Shown: positions 30,601 through 40,500, counted from the first letter of the stretch. The stretch is DNA of 64,000 nucleotides from Molossus alvarezi (GCA_037176705.1 CM073886.1:9074501-9138500); one strand, 5' to 3'. A program made the numbers and translations. Notes: generated from the letters alone by a model not told the origin.

Positions 30601-33600
30601 AGAAATGTATTTCTTGCTCTTGTAACAGCCCAACCGGAGCTTGGCTGGTCTGTGGGTGGTTTGCCTCTCGCTGCTCCATGCCTCTCTAGGGCAAGGACGA
30701 TTAACCTTTTGTATCATGGACCCCTTGGCAGTCTGGTGAAGCCTGCGCACCCCATTCAGAGTAGTATTTTCAGAGATATTAAACAAAATATGGAGCATTA
30801 CAAAGGAAATTAAAATTATTGAAATGCAGTTATAACATTTTAAAATGTGTTATCTAGGAATACATGTCTCTGTTAACACACTAGAAACAAGATCTAGCGG
30901 TAGTTCTCATAAATACTGTAATTTCAAAGTAGACGAGGATAATGACATCTCGTGACCTGGCAGCTGTGGCGATAGGAGAGGAGCTGTGTCCTGTGGGAGC
31001 CGAGTGACCGATGCTGCTCGCACTGTGGTTTGCTCCCTTCACTCCTAATGGGAGGAAGTGCTAGGTGTCAGAAGTTAGTGAAAATAAGGATGTCATTTCT
31101 TTCCCATCCAAGTCTTAGACCTCAGGATCCTGTCAGCAACCTGGTTGGAAGTCTGTGGACCCCAGGTTAAGAATCTCTAAAGGCCCTGCCATTGTCTGCA
31201 TCCAGCCAGCCTTAGCCTGGAAGTGACACATACCACTTCCTCTCAAGTTCTGTTGGTGAAACTGGCCTGCAAGGGATTCTGGGAAATGTAGTCCTTCATT
31301 TGTTAGCTGCATCCCCCCCAAAACAACTGTTTGCAATTTTATCACATAGCTTTTGCAATAGAAATACTGAATTATCTCAAGTAAAACGAAGTCTCACCAG
31401 TGGACCTTCCCAGGTTTATACAGCAGCTCGGTGATGTCACCCTGGAGTCTTGCCTTCCTGAGCACAGTGCTGTTTTTTCTTTAGATTTGTCACCTCCGGG
31501 CCCTACATTGACTGCTGCCCACCCTCAGACCCCAGGAAACAAAGGTAATGAAAGGTGGCCACAAAGGAATGCACCTTGTGCATCTCTCTCTTTTATCAGG
31601 AAGCAAGAAAATCTTTCCAGAAGCTTCCCAGCAGACTTCCCCTTCATGGCATTGGCCAGACTGTCACATGGCCTCTCCCACCTGTAGCGGAGGCTGGGGA
31701 CTCAAATGTCAGGACAGGGGACTAGGACAATTGTGATTGGCCCAAACCTCAGGGTGGGCACATTGCCACCCAGCAAAGAAGACGTGGAGATGGGGGAGGG
31801 GAGGCTGCCTCAGGCATCGCCTGTGCAGCGGGAGGAGGACCGTTCACAGTGCTGGCGCCATGGTGCTTGGCAGGTGCTCCGACCCCGCCCACCCCTCGTC
31901 CCTCTCAGCATCCCTCACCTGCTCCTGGGTGTCTCTTCACCCACCTGTCTCCCACGCTGGACTGTGAGCTCCGTGGGTAGTATCTACCCTGTGTCTGTGT
32001 CTCCAGTGCCCAGGACAGGGCCAGGCACACAGTAAGTCCCTGGGAGAGTTTTGAGTTGATTTGATTCTATCATTGACCTGGGGAAGGGAAGGGCAAGAGA
32101 GAGAAACAGCTTGCAGGGAACGTATACTATGTGCTGAACACCCACTCGTTATTTCTGCAAATATTCATTGAGCTCCTGCTCTGTGCTCGGCCCCATGTGG
32201 ACCCGGGGAAGCAGCAGTGAACGGGGGACGGGAGTCCCTGCTGCTGTGGAACCCACCGGGGGGATAAACAGAGCACGGAGAAGGGAGTCGGAGCTCCAGG
32301 CCCGCAGGCGGTCAGCCTGGGAGAGAGTACGCAGGGCAAGGGGACGCGAGGAGACGGGCAGCAGGGGACAGGGTGCGGGGCATTTCTGGAGCTGGCGAGA
32401 GTGAAGTGGACGCGGAGAGGCAGCTGGGCGAAGGTGGTAACAGCACGTGCTTGTGGACGTGCCGGCTGTTCTGAGTGCCGTGGGTGGTGAACCGTGTCGT
32501 CCTCACAACAGCCCTAGGAGACAGTGCTGTTGTTAGCCCCGCTGTACCGATGCGGAAACCGAGGCTCAGAGCGAGGGGCGTGTCCTGGGTCACAGTGAGG
32601 ATATGGCTTTGAGCTCAGGTAGAGTCTCAGTCTTCTTCAGGAAAGAGCAGCAGGTTCAAGATCCTGAGGTGGCACTAGCTTTGGAGGAGCAGGGGACAGC
32701 GAGCGGGCCAGTGTGGCGAGGGCTCAGTGTGCAAGGGGGAGGGCAGGAGGGGAGAGGCGGGAGGGCTTGGTGGTTGCGACAGCGCAGGGTCTGGGAGGAC
32801 CCTTTCCTGAGGCATCGGTCTCAGCTCTGGGAAGGGAGACCAGGCTGTTCCTAGCACCGTGCCGGCTCATGGCTTCCCTCCCACTTGCAGACTATGAGTG
32901 GCCCTGGGAGCGGCACCTCCCGCTTGCCGTCGCCATCTCCTGCATCATCATCATCGTGGTCATCTGCCTGTCCTGCTATTGGAGCATCATCAAGTGAGTC
33001 CTGGGCCAGCCCCTTTGGGGTGCAGAGTGGGCGGGAGTCCCTCCTCTCATCTGTCAGCTTGCAGTCCTTCGTTCGACAGTAAATGTTTATTGAGCAGCTA
33101 CTCTGTGCGAGACACTGAGGCACCAGCTGCAACAAAACAGACAAGGACCCCGTGCCTCGTGGAGACAGCTGCCAGGTCCACAGACAGCCACGGCCGTTTC
33201 CCACAGCCATCCACGCGCTGAGGGAACTACGCCCGGGCACAGGGCAGGGATGTTCCAGGGTGCTGCTTTAGGTGGGGAGGAGGTGGTATTTGAGCTGAGA
33301 CCTGACTGGGGGAGTGAGCTGGCCAGGGTAGAGCTGGGGCAGGGCCTTCCCTTGGCAGAGGGAGAGGGATCATGCCCAGGGTGTGGTCCAGACAGTGGGG
33401 CACCTGACAGCAGACCGAGGAATTCTAGACAATTGACCTGACAGAGTCAGCAGACATGGGTTCTGATTCCACTCGGGCACTTGGTAGCTGCGTGACCGGC
33501 AGCCTTGGGTTCCTCCTTTGCAGGCTGAGATACGGTAAGAACAATGTCGTCCGTCCTGAGTCCTAAGACTCTGGGGTCACAGTGGGTATAAAGAGCCTGC

Positions 33601-36600
33601 TTGCCAGTGAGCCTGAGCCCTAGGAAACTCGGTGTCTCCAAGCTCAGTCCCCCAGCTCTGAAATGGGACCAGCGAGTGTCGCCTCGCCATGTGGACATTA
33701 GTGATGGCTGAGGATCCACTGAGTGTCCCGCACTCTGCTGGGCACACATTGTGTGCAGGGGTTGCAAGTTTTCCTCTCCATGTCTCGTCACCGCCTCCTC
33801 CTCGCACCCGGGCTGGTCTTCCCCTCTCTGAGCCTCAGGTTCCCATCGCCTGTCCTTCCAGCCCGCTCAGTGTCCCGGCACTCCAGCCTCGTGCTGCTCC
33901 TGGCGCCCAGCGGTTCCCTCAGCCCTGCACTCACTGTGCCCCTCCCTGGAAGCCCTTCCCCAGCGTCACCGCGACTCCTCTTCCACCTCCAGTGCCACGC
34001 AGAGGTCACCTCCTCAGGGAGGCCCTCCTGGATCACACCCCCATTCCTCTCTATTCCCTGTCTTCTGTATTTTTACTCATGGCACTTAACGCCGTGATTA
34101 ATGTCATATAACCATTTCTGTAGCTGTCTGTCTCCTCCTCCAGAGGGTCAGCTCTGTGAGGGCAGGGCTCGTGCCTGGCTCACCGTTGTGTCCCCAGGCC
34201 TGGCACGGCGAGTGGCACGTAGCAGGTGCTCAGTGCAGACACGTTGCCTGACTGAGTGGAGTCCGCGGAGGCCCCTCCAGGGGAATCTGAGGACCCGGCC
34301 TCAGAGCTGACACATGGCTCCAGGCGACCAGGGAGAGGGAAGGAAGCTGTTTCCCCCTGGGTTCCCTCAGCCTCTCGGGCCACGAGGCCTCTCCCTGGCC
34401 CTTCCTCGCGGGTGCTCCATGGAGGGGATTGTTCTGGGGACACCCAGAGTCCCCTGCAGCGTGAGTCTCTCCCACCCCCTGGGCTTGTTCCCACTGAGAA
34501 CAGAGCGACGAGGGCAGCGATGCTGGGCACAGCCGGCTCCCGATGCTGGGCACAGCCGGCTCCTCTGCCTGCCCGCTGTCCCTTCTCCCCTCGGAGCCTC
34601 CGTCTGCCCCGCTGTGACGGGTCGGCAGCAGAGCCTGCTCCCGGCGGAGGGAGAGACCCCCGAACCGCCCTGGCCCCAGGCCCCTGCTGTGAGGACTGAC
34701 GGCGGAGAGACCAGCATGCTGTCCTTTCTTTTCCAGGATTAAGAAAGACTGGTGGGACCAGATCCCCAACCCGGCCCACAGCCCCCTCGTGGCTGTCGTC
34801 ATCCAGGAGTCTCAGGTAGGAGGGTGGGTCGGCCGCTTCGGACTGCACCTACGGGACAGTCAGCCGTCTGGGGTGTTGAAGACAGTCACTGGCCTCTGGA
34901 GCCGCACCGAGCCATCAGGAAGGTCTCAGTTGGCTGTTCCGCTGCTCGCTGTGGTCACCAGGAGCCCAGGGGCTTCCCCGCCCCTCCCTCGGCTTTCATA
35001 GCCACTTCTTCAGCCTTCGGTGGGTTCCCTCCCTTGGAGGAGACGACCCCTGAGGTCATCTGCATGTCTGTACCCGGGCAGGAGGCCAAAAGGCGAGGGA
35101 GAGGGGGACACAGGTCCTGTGTCTTCCTCCTACGAGCAGGAAACTGTCACCAAAGCGCCAGCAAATCTCGTTTCTCACTGGCCCGAGTTACATCACGTGC
35201 TGTTGCCTAAACCACTCACCGTGAGGGGCGGGGATGCCCTGAGTGCAGCCGGGTGGCATCCGAGTGGGGGGCAGCGTTTCCCGTGCATGGCCACCGGGGC
35301 GGGCCTGAGCTGCTCAGGGCTCTGTGGGGGCGGGGTGGGGGGCAGGTCCTGTCTAGAAGTCTGAGCGTTCCCAGTTCTCCAGGGACCCTCTGGCAGGCTC
35401 TGGAGTCCGGCGGTGCTGACTTGAACCCTGGCTCTGCCACTTGCCTGCAGAGTGGACTCGAGCAAGTGGCTCAACTGCTCTGAGCCTCGGTGTTCTCGTG
35501 TGGATTGGAGTAGTGTTCATGCAACAGGGCCGCCGTGGGAATTTACCGAGACACTGCATGTAAAGTGTACACCGCGGGGTCCTGCACGTCCTAAGTGCCG
35601 TTTACGTACCAGTCAGCTTAGCTGTGTAGCCAGGGATCCCGAAGCTTGGCTGAAACTGCAGCCATTTCTGTGGCCCTGGCTTCTGCAGGTGGGCCCAGCA
35701 GTGGGTTGGGTGGGGGGCTGGGCTGGCTCGTCCCCATGGCTTCACTCAGGTCCGGCCGCTGTCTGACCCTCACCTGGGCAATGCAGGTGACTGAGCCATG
35801 CGTCTCACCCTCCCGCAGCTGGGCCAGTTGGCACAGTGTCACTCATGCCACATTCTGTTGCCCAAAGCAGGTCACAAGGCCAGGCCATTTTGCCATCGGC
35901 CACGGCAACTTGATATTAAGCGATCTCACTCATGCCTAGGACTGAGGCTCCGGGAGCTGAAGTGGCCTCGTGTGACCTCAGACCCGTGTGATGTCCAGGC
36001 CTTGGTCTTCCCACAGCGAATACTGCGCACCGCTGTGGCCAGGCTGGCCGGGAAGGCCTCTCTGCTCTGTTCACTGGCTGCTCTGTGTTTCAGGTGTCCC
36101 TGTGGAGGAGGAGGTCCGGAGGCCAGGAACCAGCCAAGTGCCCGTATGTACATGAACTTCGGTCATAGCCTCTGTGGACTTGGAGGGGTGGAACTGGCGT
36201 GGAGGGCAGAGTGGGGCCCCACAGCCCTCCGTGTCTGCCTTCGCTTCCTTGGCGTCAGCACTTTTCCTTCGAGGGCCGCAGGAGGAGTGGTCTGGGTAGG
36301 CGGGCTCCTGGCTGAGGCCCTGAGTTTCCTGGGTGGGTCGGGCACATGCTGAACCCCCTGGGAGGGCCCTGCCTGAGAGGGGCTGGCAGAGTCGACTGCC
36401 AGGGCCGCTGTGCCGGGGCTGCGGTGCTGACGCGGCTGCACGCTGGTTGGCAGACAGCACTGCCCTGACCCTGAGTGTGCCGCCTCCTAAGCTCCTCCCT
36501 CCGGCCCCCGGGCCTCCAGAGCAGGACTAAGGGGTTTACACCTGGCCCAGCGGGGACTTCAGGGCCCGGGAGCCCGAGGACCCCACAGCCATCCTGTCAT

Positions 36601-38421
36601 TCCTTGTGCTGAATGTTGACGAGTATTGTAAACCCTGTCATCGCTGACAAAGACGCATCCATCCAAAGGCTGGGTTTCTAGTCGGTACCAGGTTATGTGC
36701 TAAGCTGCAGACATCCCAGACGGGCCTGCCTTCAGGGAGCTCCAGGGTCGCAGTGGGATAGGCTGACCGATTGCTGATTATAAAGTCAGGAAGCATGTCT
36801 GCAATAGGTAGACAGCAGTCTAGGGTGACTTCAAGCTGGATTTTGAAGGATGAATAGGAGCGTTTCAAGTGGAGACGCTGAATCTGACCAAACTTTGCTC
36901 TGCAGACACTGGAAGACCTGTCTCACCAAGCTGCTGCCCTGTCTCCTGGAGCATGGCGTGGGGAAGGAGGACAGTTCCTTCAAGGACGCCCGGAGCGGGC
37001 CCGTCCAGGCTCCTGGAAAGTCAGCGTGGCGCCCCGTGGAGGTCAGCAGGACGATCCTGTGGCCCGAGAGCATCAGCGTGGTGAAGTGCGTGGAGCTGTT
37101 AGAGGCCCCGGTGGAGGTGGGGTGTGAGGAGGAGGAGGACGTGGAGGAAGACAAAGGGAGCTTCTGCTCCTCTCCTGAGAGCAGCGGGGGCGGCTTCCAG
37201 GACAGCAGGGAGGGCATCGTGGCCCGGCTGACAGAGAGCCTGTTCCTGGACCTTCTCGGGGGTGAGAATGGGGACTTTTGCCCGCCAGGCTTGGGGGAGT
37301 CCTGCCTTCTTCCACCTTCAGAAAGTGTGAGCGCTCAGATGCCTTGGGCTGAGCTACCAAGCGCGGAGCCCCAGGAGGCAGCCCTTCAGGGCCCGGAGCA
37401 GCTGCTGAGCCCCGAGTGCACCCCTGCAGCCACGCTGACGGGGAGCCCAGCCTGCCTGGCTCCCACACAGCCGCCCGCGGTCATCGTCACAGACAACCCC
37501 TTCTACCGCAGCTTCAGCAACGTGCTGAGCCAGTGCTCAGGTCCTGGGGAGCTCGACTCAGACCCACAGCTGGCCGAAGGCCTGGGAGACGGGGACCCCG
37601 ACATGCTCTCTGCCCCCCAGCCCTCTGAGCCACCCGCTGCGCTCGCGCCTGAGCCAGAAAGCTGGGAGCAGGTCCTCCGCCGGAGCGTCCTCCAGCACCA
37701 GCACGGGGCAGCCGGGGGGCCCGCCGCGGCCCCCAGCAGCGGCTACCGGCAGTTCGCGCAGGCGGTGAAGCAGGGCGCCCAGGGCGGCGGGGAGGCCGGG
37801 TACAAGGCCTTCTCCAGCCTGCTGGCCAGCGGTGACCTCCGCCCAGGGACATCAGGGGCTGAGGCCAGCAGCGGCGAGGGCTGCTACAAGCCCTTCCGGA
37901 GCCTCCCTTCTGGCTGCCCTGGGGTCCCTGCCCCTGTGCCCCTGTTCACCTTTGGGCTGGACCTGGAGCCGCACGGCCCTCAGCGCGCACTGCCCCCAGG
38001 CAGCTCCCCGGGGTGCCCCGCTCTGGAGCCAGGGGCAAAGGGAGAGGACAGCCGGAAGCCCCCGCTCTCCCGGGAGCAGGCCTCGGGCCCCCTCGGGGAC
38101 GACCTGGGCAGCGGCATTGTCTACTCAGCCCTCACCTGCCACCTGTGCGGCCACCTGAAGCAGTGTCACGGCCAGGAGGAGCGTGGCGAGGCCCACGCTG
38201 AGGCCACGCGCTGCTGTGGCTGCTGTTGTGGAGACAGGTGTGAGTCCCCCGTGAGCCCCCTCCCAGGGGCGGTTCCACTGGAAGCCAGCCTCCCGGCCTC
38301 CCTGGGTGGCTCAGGCGGGGGCAAGTCCTCCCTGTCCTTCCAGCCTGGCCCCAGCAATGCGCAGGGCTCAAGCCAGGCCCCCGCAATGGTGGCCGTGCTC
38401 TCCACAGGGCCCCCTGCGTGA
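24600..38421 (+). CDS. IL4R: Interleukin-4 receptor subunit alpha (nine coding exons, 805 aa)
   Basis: Type I cytokine receptor that binds IL-4 and, with IL13RA1, IL-13; it signals through JAK1/STAT6 and IRS adaptors at the plasma membrane. Joined exons: 24600-24669, 25464-25602, 26914-27065, 28130-28281, 30239-30395, 32891-32993, 34737-34815, 36094-36143, 36906-38421. They sum to 2418 nt in one frame. Seen: signal peptide 1-25; two fibronectin-III domains (about 28-120 and 122-223) with Cys34, 44, 54, 74, 84 and 86; WSEWS at 212-216; membrane helix about 233-257; Box1 IPNPAHSPL at 267-275; an acidic run after the Box region; IRS site NPFY with Tyr501; STAT6-type tyrosines 581, 600 and 628; ITIM IVYSAL with Tyr707. 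Human IL4R is 825 aa. The ATG has C at -3 and G at +4, a modest Kozak context. No frameshift or stop is seen, so the gene looks functional. Neighbour genes are outside the window. Confidence 0.97.
24685..24830 (-). repeat. L2 LINE 3' end, antisense, in IL4R intron
   Basis: An (ATTC)n run at 24686-24715 leads into 'agcaaacatgtattggctacc' and 'attcctgtccttgaagagatt'. This is antisense L2 whose TGAATGAATGA terminus has expanded. Confidence 0.75.
25464..25602 (+). CDS. IL4R: IL4R coding exon 2: residues 24-70 (domain 1, first half)
   Basis: Acceptor CTCCTCAG|GG and donor TCTGA|GTAAGC (phase 1 in, phase 2 out). It holds Cys34, Cys44 and Cys54, the conserved ISTCEW motif of domain 1 and sequon N53-C-S. 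Confidence 0.95.
25603..26913 (+). other. IL4R intron 2 with CpG-rich core
   Basis: About 26000-26830 is dense in CpG and GC (for example around 26210-26270 and 26440-26530), unlike the flanking intron. No SINE is present. Long open frames on both strands follow from the base composition. It could be an intragenic CpG island or GC-rich unique sequence. Confidence 0.5.
26914..27065 (+). CDS. IL4R: IL4R coding exon 3: residues 70-121 (domain 1, second half)
   Basis: Acceptor GTGTCTGCAG|AA and donor CATG|GTGAGT (phase 2 in, phase 1 out), 152 nt. Contains Cys74, Cys84 and Cys86, the IL-4-contact loop around Asp97 (NVASVD) and the conserved LDLWAG. Val75 follows Cys74, and N71-G-T forms a sequon. 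Confidence 0.96.
27066..28129 (+). other. IL4R intron 3
   Basis: A MIR core in sense lies at about 27495-27560 ('gctgtgtgaccttgggcaagtcacataacctctctgagcctcag'). An antisense MIR core follows at about 27560-27640 ('gggcaagtaacctgcctaaggtcacacagctgctaagc'). 27710-28020 is AT-rich and unassigned. Confidence 0.6.
28130..28281 (+). CDS. IL4R: IL4R coding exon 4: residues 121-171 (domain 2, first half)
   Basis: Acceptor TCTCCACAG|TG and donor GAG|GTGAGT (phase 1 in, phase 0 out), 152 nt. Starts VKPRAPGNLTV, nearly invariant in mammalian IL4R. Sequons at N128, N134 and N162. Confidence 0.96.
29718..29887 (-). mobile_element. Bat SINE (third variant), 5' of a same-site pair
   Basis: Antisense. It reads 'gaaacatcgatttggtgttctg', 'tgcattcattggttgattcttg', 'gccctgaccggggatcaaacc' and 'ggacaacactctaaacaactgagctacctgaccaggg'. 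This variant lacks both the TATCCTC tail and the family 2 diagnostics. Flanked by CTGGTGGCTCTT at 29706-29717 and 29888-29899. Confidence 0.88.
29900..30137 (-). mobile_element. VES-type SINE (family 2), 3' of a same-site pair
   Basis: Antisense family 2 (CTCAACCACTGAGCCACACC end). Flanked by CTGGTGGCTCTT at 29888-29899 and a third copy at 30138-30149, so the target-site duplication is shared with the neighbouring SINE. Confidence 0.93.
30239..30395 (+). CDS. IL4R: IL4R coding exon 5: residues 172-224 (domain 2, WSXWS)
   Basis: Acceptor TTCCCCCAG|TT and donor AACT|GTGAGT (phase 0 in, phase 1 out). Encodes FTVNNVTYMEP, RVRAWAQ, the IL-4-contact Tyr208 and the WSEWS box at 212-216. Sequons N176 and N209. 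Confidence 0.97.
30396..32890 (+). other. IL4R intron 5
   Basis: Holds an old DNA-transposon-like fossil (30690-31185), a sense L2 end at about 31950-32060 ('ggactgtgagctccgtgggtag', 'gccaggcacacagtaagtccc') and an antisense L2 end at about 32140-32260. The rest is unassigned. Confidence 0.65.
30690..31185. repeat. Ancient DNA-transposon-like fossil
   Basis: Ends form an imperfect inverted pair: 'attaaccttttgtatcatggacccc' near 30700 and 'gtggaccccaggttaagaatctc' near 31155-31178. The interior ('gcattacaaaggaaatt', 'aacaagatctagcgg', 'gtgaaaataaggatg') resembles a known old hAT-type element, which I cannot name with certainty. Confidence 0.6.
32891..32993 (+). CDS. IL4R: IL4R coding exon 6: residues 224-258 (transmembrane)
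   Basis: Acceptor CCACTTGCAG|AC and donor CAA|GTGAGT (phase 1 in, phase 2 out). Encodes the juxtamembrane YEWPWERH, then a single hydrophobic helix rich in Ile/Val (about 233-257), ending at Lys258. Confidence 0.95.
32994..34736 (+). other. IL4R intron 6
   Basis: Antisense L2 end at about 33060-33170 ('gtaaatgtttattgagcagctactctgtgcg', 'aaggaccccgtgcctcg'). A sense L2 at about 34060-34250 ('ctctgtgagggcagggctcgtgcc', 'gtggcacgtagcaggtgctcagtg'). A short 20-bp duplication (GATGCTGGGCACAGCCGGCT) is repeated in tandem at about 34519-34562. No additional exon seen. Confidence 0.65.
34737..34815 (+). CDS. IL4R: IL4R coding exon 7: residues 258-284 (Box1)
   Basis: Acceptor TTCTTTTCCAG|G and donor TCTCAG|GTAGGA (phase 2 in, phase 0 out). 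Encodes IKKDWWDQIPNPAHSPLVAV; the IPNP core of Box1, the JAK1-binding motif, is intact. Confidence 0.96.
34816..36093 (+). other. IL4R intron 7
   Basis: A diverged MIR core in sense lies at about 35405-35600 ('gaaccctggctctgccacttgcctgcag', 'gcctcggtgttctcgtgtgg'). Otherwise GC-rich, unassigned. No SINE. Confidence 0.55.
36094..36143 (+). CDS. IL4R: IL4R coding exon 8: residues 285-301
   Basis: Small 50-nt exon with acceptor TGTGTTTCAG|GT and donor TGCCC|GTATGT (phase 0 in, phase 2 out). Encodes VSLWRRRSGGQEPAKC; the GQEPAKCP part matches mammalian IL4R, which supports such a short exon. It is too short to find from an open frame alone. Confidence 0.93.
36144..36905 (+). other. IL4R intron 8
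   Basis: No element firmly assigned. 36620-36850 resembles a degraded antisense L2 ('ggttatgtgctaagctgcagac', 'ccttcagggagctcc'). It ends at the acceptor CTCTGCAG (36904-36905). Confidence 0.5.
36906..38421 (+). CDS. IL4R: IL4R coding exon 9: residues 301-805 (cytoplasmic tail)
   Basis: Large terminal exon. Starts with PHWKTCLTKLLPC after phase 2 joining. Holds KSAWRPVEVSRTILWPESIS, the acidic run EEEEDVEED, REGIVARLTESLFLDLLGG, IRS/Shc-type NPFY with Tyr501, STAT6 docking sites GYRQF (Tyr581), GYKAF (Tyr600) and CYKPF (Tyr628), and the ITIM IVYSAL (Tyr707) followed by the Cys/His-rich TCHLCGHLKQCHGQE and CCGCCCGDR. TGA lies at 38419-38421, so the protein ends STGPPA. Confidence 0.97.
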
Positions 38422-39405
38422 GTGCCTCCTAGGTGTGTGCCCGCTCGCTGCCGAGTGCCTTACCCGTGCGCGAGAAATGCCGCCCGGAAGGCAGCCAGGC
38501 GGCGGATTTCCGAGACTCGGGGAGCGTGGTGTGGAGGGAGGTGGTCAGACACGGGGGCTGCAGAGACTGGCTCCGCATTCTCATCACGGACCCGAGCTCA
38601 GCACGTGCCGTGGGAGGGGCGGGCGCCGGGCGGGTGCCCACAGCAGTCACCTGCAGGGATCCGGGCGTTCCTGGGCACCTTGGCTGATGAACGAGCCGTT
38701 GGCCACTTGATCGGTCCGCAGCTTCTCCAGCGTACTGTCCCTGTCATGCCCGCCCAAGGCACGTTTGTCCACCTTGTCACTCGGTTGCCCGTGTCTTGCC
38801 CAGCCCCGGGACTCGCTGTTGCCATGTTGCTGGCTTGGACGCTGAGCCTAGAAACTAACCAAGCCAACAGGGGACACATTGGGAGGCCTTGGGAAACTGG
38901 TGGGAAATGGAGGTCCTGGAAGGGTAGTTATTTGCCCAGAGGTGCCCGTTCACTCAACAGGGCTTCAGGAGGTCGACACTGGAGGCGGGATCTGGGCTGT
39001 GGAGGGGCTTAGTCAGTGGGGTAACAGAAGCACACGAAATGGGGACTACCAAGCAGTGACACTGTGCTGGCAGATTCCTACAGGGCTGTAAGGCAGGGGG
39101 CCCCTATGAAGCCCGGTCCCCAGAATAGACACACCCAGCTGCCGTGGGGCCAGTCTGCGCCGTGGTCACCATTGCTGGCAGCCCCAGACCAGAGGGACAG
39201 CTTCCTGCCTGTGATGCGCTGAGCTGGGCACTCCAGACGCCACCAGGCACATTCACCTGCATTTTGGCCCAGATCTCACGCTGAGTAATGTTTGTTTGTA
39301 CACGTCGCAAAAGTTGTTTTAAACCTGGTATTTGTATTTGCTGAGGAGGGTGGAATGGGAAGGAGTAGAGTTTTATATAAATAAAAGTTCTTTATCTCTT
39401 TTTTT
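38422..39405 (+). other. IL4R: IL4R 3'UTR
   Basis: No SINE or LINE interrupts the roughly 1 kb between the stop codon and a good polyadenylation signal. The extent is inferred from the AATAAA at 39380-39385; cleavage is expected some 15-25 nt later. Confidence 0.75.
39380..39385 (+). terminator. IL4R: IL4R polyadenylation signal AATAAA
   Basis: AATAAA within TATATAAATAAAAG, followed by a T-rich downstream element (TTCTTTATCTCTTTTTTTAC). It is the first canonical signal after the stop codon that I see. Confidence 0.8.
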
Positions 39406-39419
39406 ACTTATGAAAAACA

Positions 39420-39525
39420 CACACTGCCAGGCACTGTCACGAGTGTTTTATCTCTGTTAACTCATTGAATCATCCCATCCAGAGGAACCAAGGCCCAAGG
39501 GGTTAAGTAACTTGCTGGCTCTGCT
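39420..39525 (-). repeat. MIR SINE, antisense
   Basis: 'cactgccaggcactgtcacgag', 'ttaactcattgaatcatcccatcc' and 'aaggcccaaggggttaagtaacttg' are the antisense MIR order. Confidence 0.7.
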
Positions 39526-39529
39526 TGGG

Positions 39530-40350
39530 TTCCCCCGAGACAGGGATTCAAGTGCAATGAGCTCATTAAGGAGGTGGTCCCAGGAAACCTTGCTTGGGGC
39601 GTGGGGGAGTGAGGCAGGGAAGGGCAGGAGGCAGACAGTGCCCGTGTAGGCAACTGCCACTTAACCCTGCAGAAGTTTGGCAAGCCATGCACAGGGCATG
39701 CCTAGAGGTGTCCCTGCAAAGGGGCAGGGCAGCTGGGGTGCTTGTTCACCAACTCCCATCATTGTTAGAGGGCCACTTCCAAGGGTACCAGCAGCTGCTG
39801 CTACAGTCTGCCAATATCACACAGCTAGTTAGTGGCAGGGCCATAGCTGAACCCAGGCAGCGACTGTCACCCAGGCTCTCTATAGGGGATCCGTTTGGGA
39901 CATCCAGGCAGATGGTGTGATGGAGTGGGCCTCAGACAGGCAGGCAGGGGATTTTAACCTCCTGTCTGTGATCACTGTGTGTCCCTGAGTAGCTACCCTG
40001 ACTGTCACAGTTGCAAAATGAGGGATTTGGCTATTTGATATTCCTTTCTGCTCTGGTGTTCTACACAATGCACTAGAAGAGATGGGGAGCTCACTACCTT
40101 ACATGGAACCTAATGTTTGTTAAAAATGTCTCCATTGTGCTGAGCCCAAAGCTGTCCCTTTAGGTGTCCAAGTCACTTCCCACCCACATGTGGTTTACAG
40201 ATGGGAAACTTAGTTCTAGGGAGGAAAAGGAACTCGCTAGGGCGACAGTGAATGGCAGGGCCTGAACCAGCCCTCTGGACTTTTGCCGTCAAGAGCTTTT
40301 GTAATAAAATGCAATAATTTAAAATAAAAATAACTGTTTGAAGCCAAGCA
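39530..40350. other. Intergenic DNA downstream of IL4R
   Basis: Fragments of antisense MIR-like sequence lie at about 39775-39870 ('caatatcacacagctagttagtggcagggcc') and 40170-40290. No gene. Confidence 0.55.
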
Positions 40351-40354
40351 ATAT

Positions 40355-40500
40355 GCTAGGTGCTGTATATCCACTATGTCAGCTCTAGTAGGCAGTCCAG
40401 TTACCCACATTTTACAGATGAGGAAGCAGGTCCAGAGAGGTTGAGGTTTAGCTTAGGGCCACACAGCTAGGAAGTCCTGGAGTCAGGCTTTGATGCCAGG
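40355..40500 (-). repeat. MIR SINE, antisense
   Basis: 'gctaggtgctgtatatccactatgtc', ATTTTACAGATGAGGAAGCA, 'gagaggttgaggtttagcttagggccacacagctagg' and 'gtcaggctttgatgcc'. It is well preserved. Confidence 0.88.

Noticed and set aside
34180..34848. 222-codon and other long - strand frames opposite IL4R intron 6 and exon 7
   Set aside because: GC-rich antisense shadow of intron and L2 sequence; overlaps a verified exon of IL4R and shows no domain.
36850..36905. Upstream extension of the IL4R last-exon frame starting MNRSVSSGDAESDQTLLC
   Set aside because: The frame is open into the intron, but the acceptor CTCTGCAG at 36905 and the phase-2 join to exon 8 give the conserved KCPHWK sequence; the extension is intronic.
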